Assembly (NCBI GenBank): GCA_018657845.1
Contig: JABHWJ010000013.1
Coordinates: 1 to 50,625 of the forward strand
Direction: 5' to 3'
Source: Candidatus Woesearchaeota archaeon
Lineage (GTDB): Archaea; Nanobdellota; Nanobdellia; Woesearchaeales; GW2011-AR9
DNA length: 50,625 bases
Below are positions 49,602-50,625 of this stretch, in pieces. Below the pieces are notes generated by a model, which did no database searches, was not told the DNA's origin, and saw only the letters and a program-made list of their open reading frames with translations. The position numbers and the translations under genes were made by a program. The number at the start of each line of letters is the position of its first letter. The stretch's first letter is position 1.

Positions 49602-50625
49602 AAAGATTATTCTGGATTTTGATGATTGTTTTAGTTATGTTTGGTGTTCAAGCACAAGTGGCACCTATTTCTGGAGGGGGGAGTAATGATCCTGGTGTGC
49701 CCCAAGTTGTTTTATCTGGAGATATATTGCAAGATTGTCCGCATTTAGATTTTAATAGCCACAGTAATTCGGAGGCTGTGGGGAAACAATCAGCTGGAAG
49801 TTTGGTTAGTGGAGTGAAGTTACCAGATAGATCTTATTTTAATAAGAATTGGCAATCTTCCAACAATGACGAGCAATATGGGACGATAGAATTAGTAAAT
49901 ACTTTGGAGTTAACTGCTTGTTATATGAATTTGATGTTTGAATCTACTCCTCTTAAAGTTCATGATTTGAGTGTACAAAATGGTGGAAAATTGAATCCAC
50001 ATAAAAGTCATCAGAATGGTTTGGATGTCGACGTGGGATTTTATTTATATGAGGGAACTAGTAATTATGTTAATGTTTGGAAAGAAATGTGTGATCGGGA
50101 GGGAGAGGGAAAAAATTGTTATGCTGCAGGCACTGGTAAATATAATGTAGATCTTCAATTCTTACATCCAGATTCTTTAACGACCAATTGGTGGTTTATT
50201 AAAACGCTAATTAATGTTTATGATGTTCGAGCCATTGCTTTTGATCAAGTTTTACAAGATGTTTTGGAAACTCATGTAAGGGATGTTTTAGGTGAGGGAG
50301 AAGCATGGGATAGACATAAACCCTTGTTTGCTAAATGGCCTGGACATCATGATCATTATCATATTAGGTTGAAATGCCCAAAAGGAGATTTGCACTGTGA
50401 GGGAAGTAAAGCAGAGAAGAATTTTCCAGGAGAGGGGTTTGTAGATCCAGGAGTTCCATCACAAGAGCTTGCGGAGCAGAATACACAAACAACTGGACAA
50501 CAATTACCTGGAGAGCAAACTACTACGGGAGCCTCACCAATTGGAGGGAGTACCCAAGGAGGAGTACAACAATCAACAATTCCTAATTGTGCTTATTGTC
50601 AGAAAATAGATAGTTCTTGGTTAAA
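49598..50625 (+). CDS. secreted M74 (MepA-type) peptidase, partial at window end
   Basis: The visible 342 residues start with a signal peptide (about 1-20). The M74 domain covers about 45-270: PHKSHQNGLDVD provides zinc ligands H138 and D145, and H250-xx-H253-x-H255 in HHDHYHIRLKCP provides the catalytic and third ligand positions. The CPKGDLHC end retains the disulfide seen in MepA. A Gln/Thr/Gly-rich linker (about 285-325) and a Cys-containing start of another domain follow before the sequence ends. It is a paralogue of the M74 domain in the 1312-aa protein, sharing YGTIELxxxLExxxCYMN. Confidence 0.82.
   Translation, partial: MKRLFWILMIVLVMFGVQAQVAPISGGGSNDPGVPQVVLSGDILQDCPHLDFNSHSNSEAVGKQSAGSLVSGVKLPDRSYFNKNWQSSNNDEQYGTIELVNTLELTACYMNLMFESTPLKVHDLSVQNGGKLNPHKSHQNGLDVDVGFYLYEGTSNYVNVWKEMCDREGEGKNCYAAGTGKYNVDLQFLHPDSLTTNWWFIKTLINVYDVRAIAFDQVLQDVLETHVRDVLGEGEAWDRHKPLFAKWPGHHDHYHIRLKCPKGDLHCEGSKAEKNFPGEGFVDPGVPSQELAEQNTQTTGQQLPGEQTTTGASPIGGSTQGGVQQSTIPNCAYCQKIDSSWL

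Overview
This AT-rich window reads as a chromosomal segment of an archaeon, most likely a DPANN lineage of the Woesearchaeota/Pacearchaeota type. Archaeal markers are TFB, RadB, GatD, archaeal uS2, Taw3, a PAC2 protein, AMP phosphorylase and an intron-containing tRNA-Leu(GAG). Many genes have an A/T-rich TATA box centred about 26 nt before the ATG, the arrangement expected for leaderless transcripts, and I used this spacing to choose several starts. The lineage assignment is an inference from gene content.

Layout. 1-910: XerA-type tyrosine recombinase. 948-8957 (minus strand): a seven-gene envelope glycosylation cluster with a PAP2 phosphatase, a UbiA-family enzyme like decaprenyl-phosphate phosphoribosyltransferase, a PMT/ArnT-like GT-C enzyme, a membrane-anchored thioredoxin-fold protein, a processive-type GT2, and two related STT3-like membrane proteins of which one lacks the catalytic-type Asp. 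A (TTA)n tract and a long hairpin lie inside it. 9045-20229: mostly housekeeping genes (radB, an APH-type kinase, a soluble PAP2-like protein, rpsB with a structured leader, a histidine phosphatase, a YvcK-like protein, a HAD phosphatase, a sugar-nucleotide pyrophosphorylase, AMP phosphorylase preceded by a mimic uORF, trmI, a dcd-like gene, taw3). 20245-27345 (minus): cell-surface proteins with Cys-rich, lamin-tail and CARDB-like domains, plus a duplicated KGQ mini membrane protein.

27482-36974: TFB, an unknown protein, a tandem degenerate HIT protein, a gene split by a frameshift at T TTT TTA, then a minus-strand salvage operon (SAH hydrolase, adenosine kinase, MTA phosphorylase-APRT fusion), gatD with a coupled lipoprotein gene, tRNA-Leu and PAC2. 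Together with AMP phosphorylase, the salvage genes return both adenine-containing SAM by-products to AMP.

37082-end (plus): a tightly packed surface/secretion operon, mostly with overlapping or abutting start-stop codons. It has a KGQ-type membrane protein, an 1806-residue FN3/Ig-like protein with a prion-like Gly/Ser/Tyr/Gln tract, a Cys-repeat membrane protein, a 1312-residue secreted protein with a MepA-type (M74) peptidase domain plus two serine-hydrolase-like domains, a membrane-anchored beta-domain protein, and a second M74 peptidase cut by the window end. Archaea lack murein, so two intact murein-endopeptidase-like domains in a surface operon are the strongest candidate here for an undescribed system, possibly an exported device acting on bacterial walls or on a local pseudomurein-like or protein substrate.
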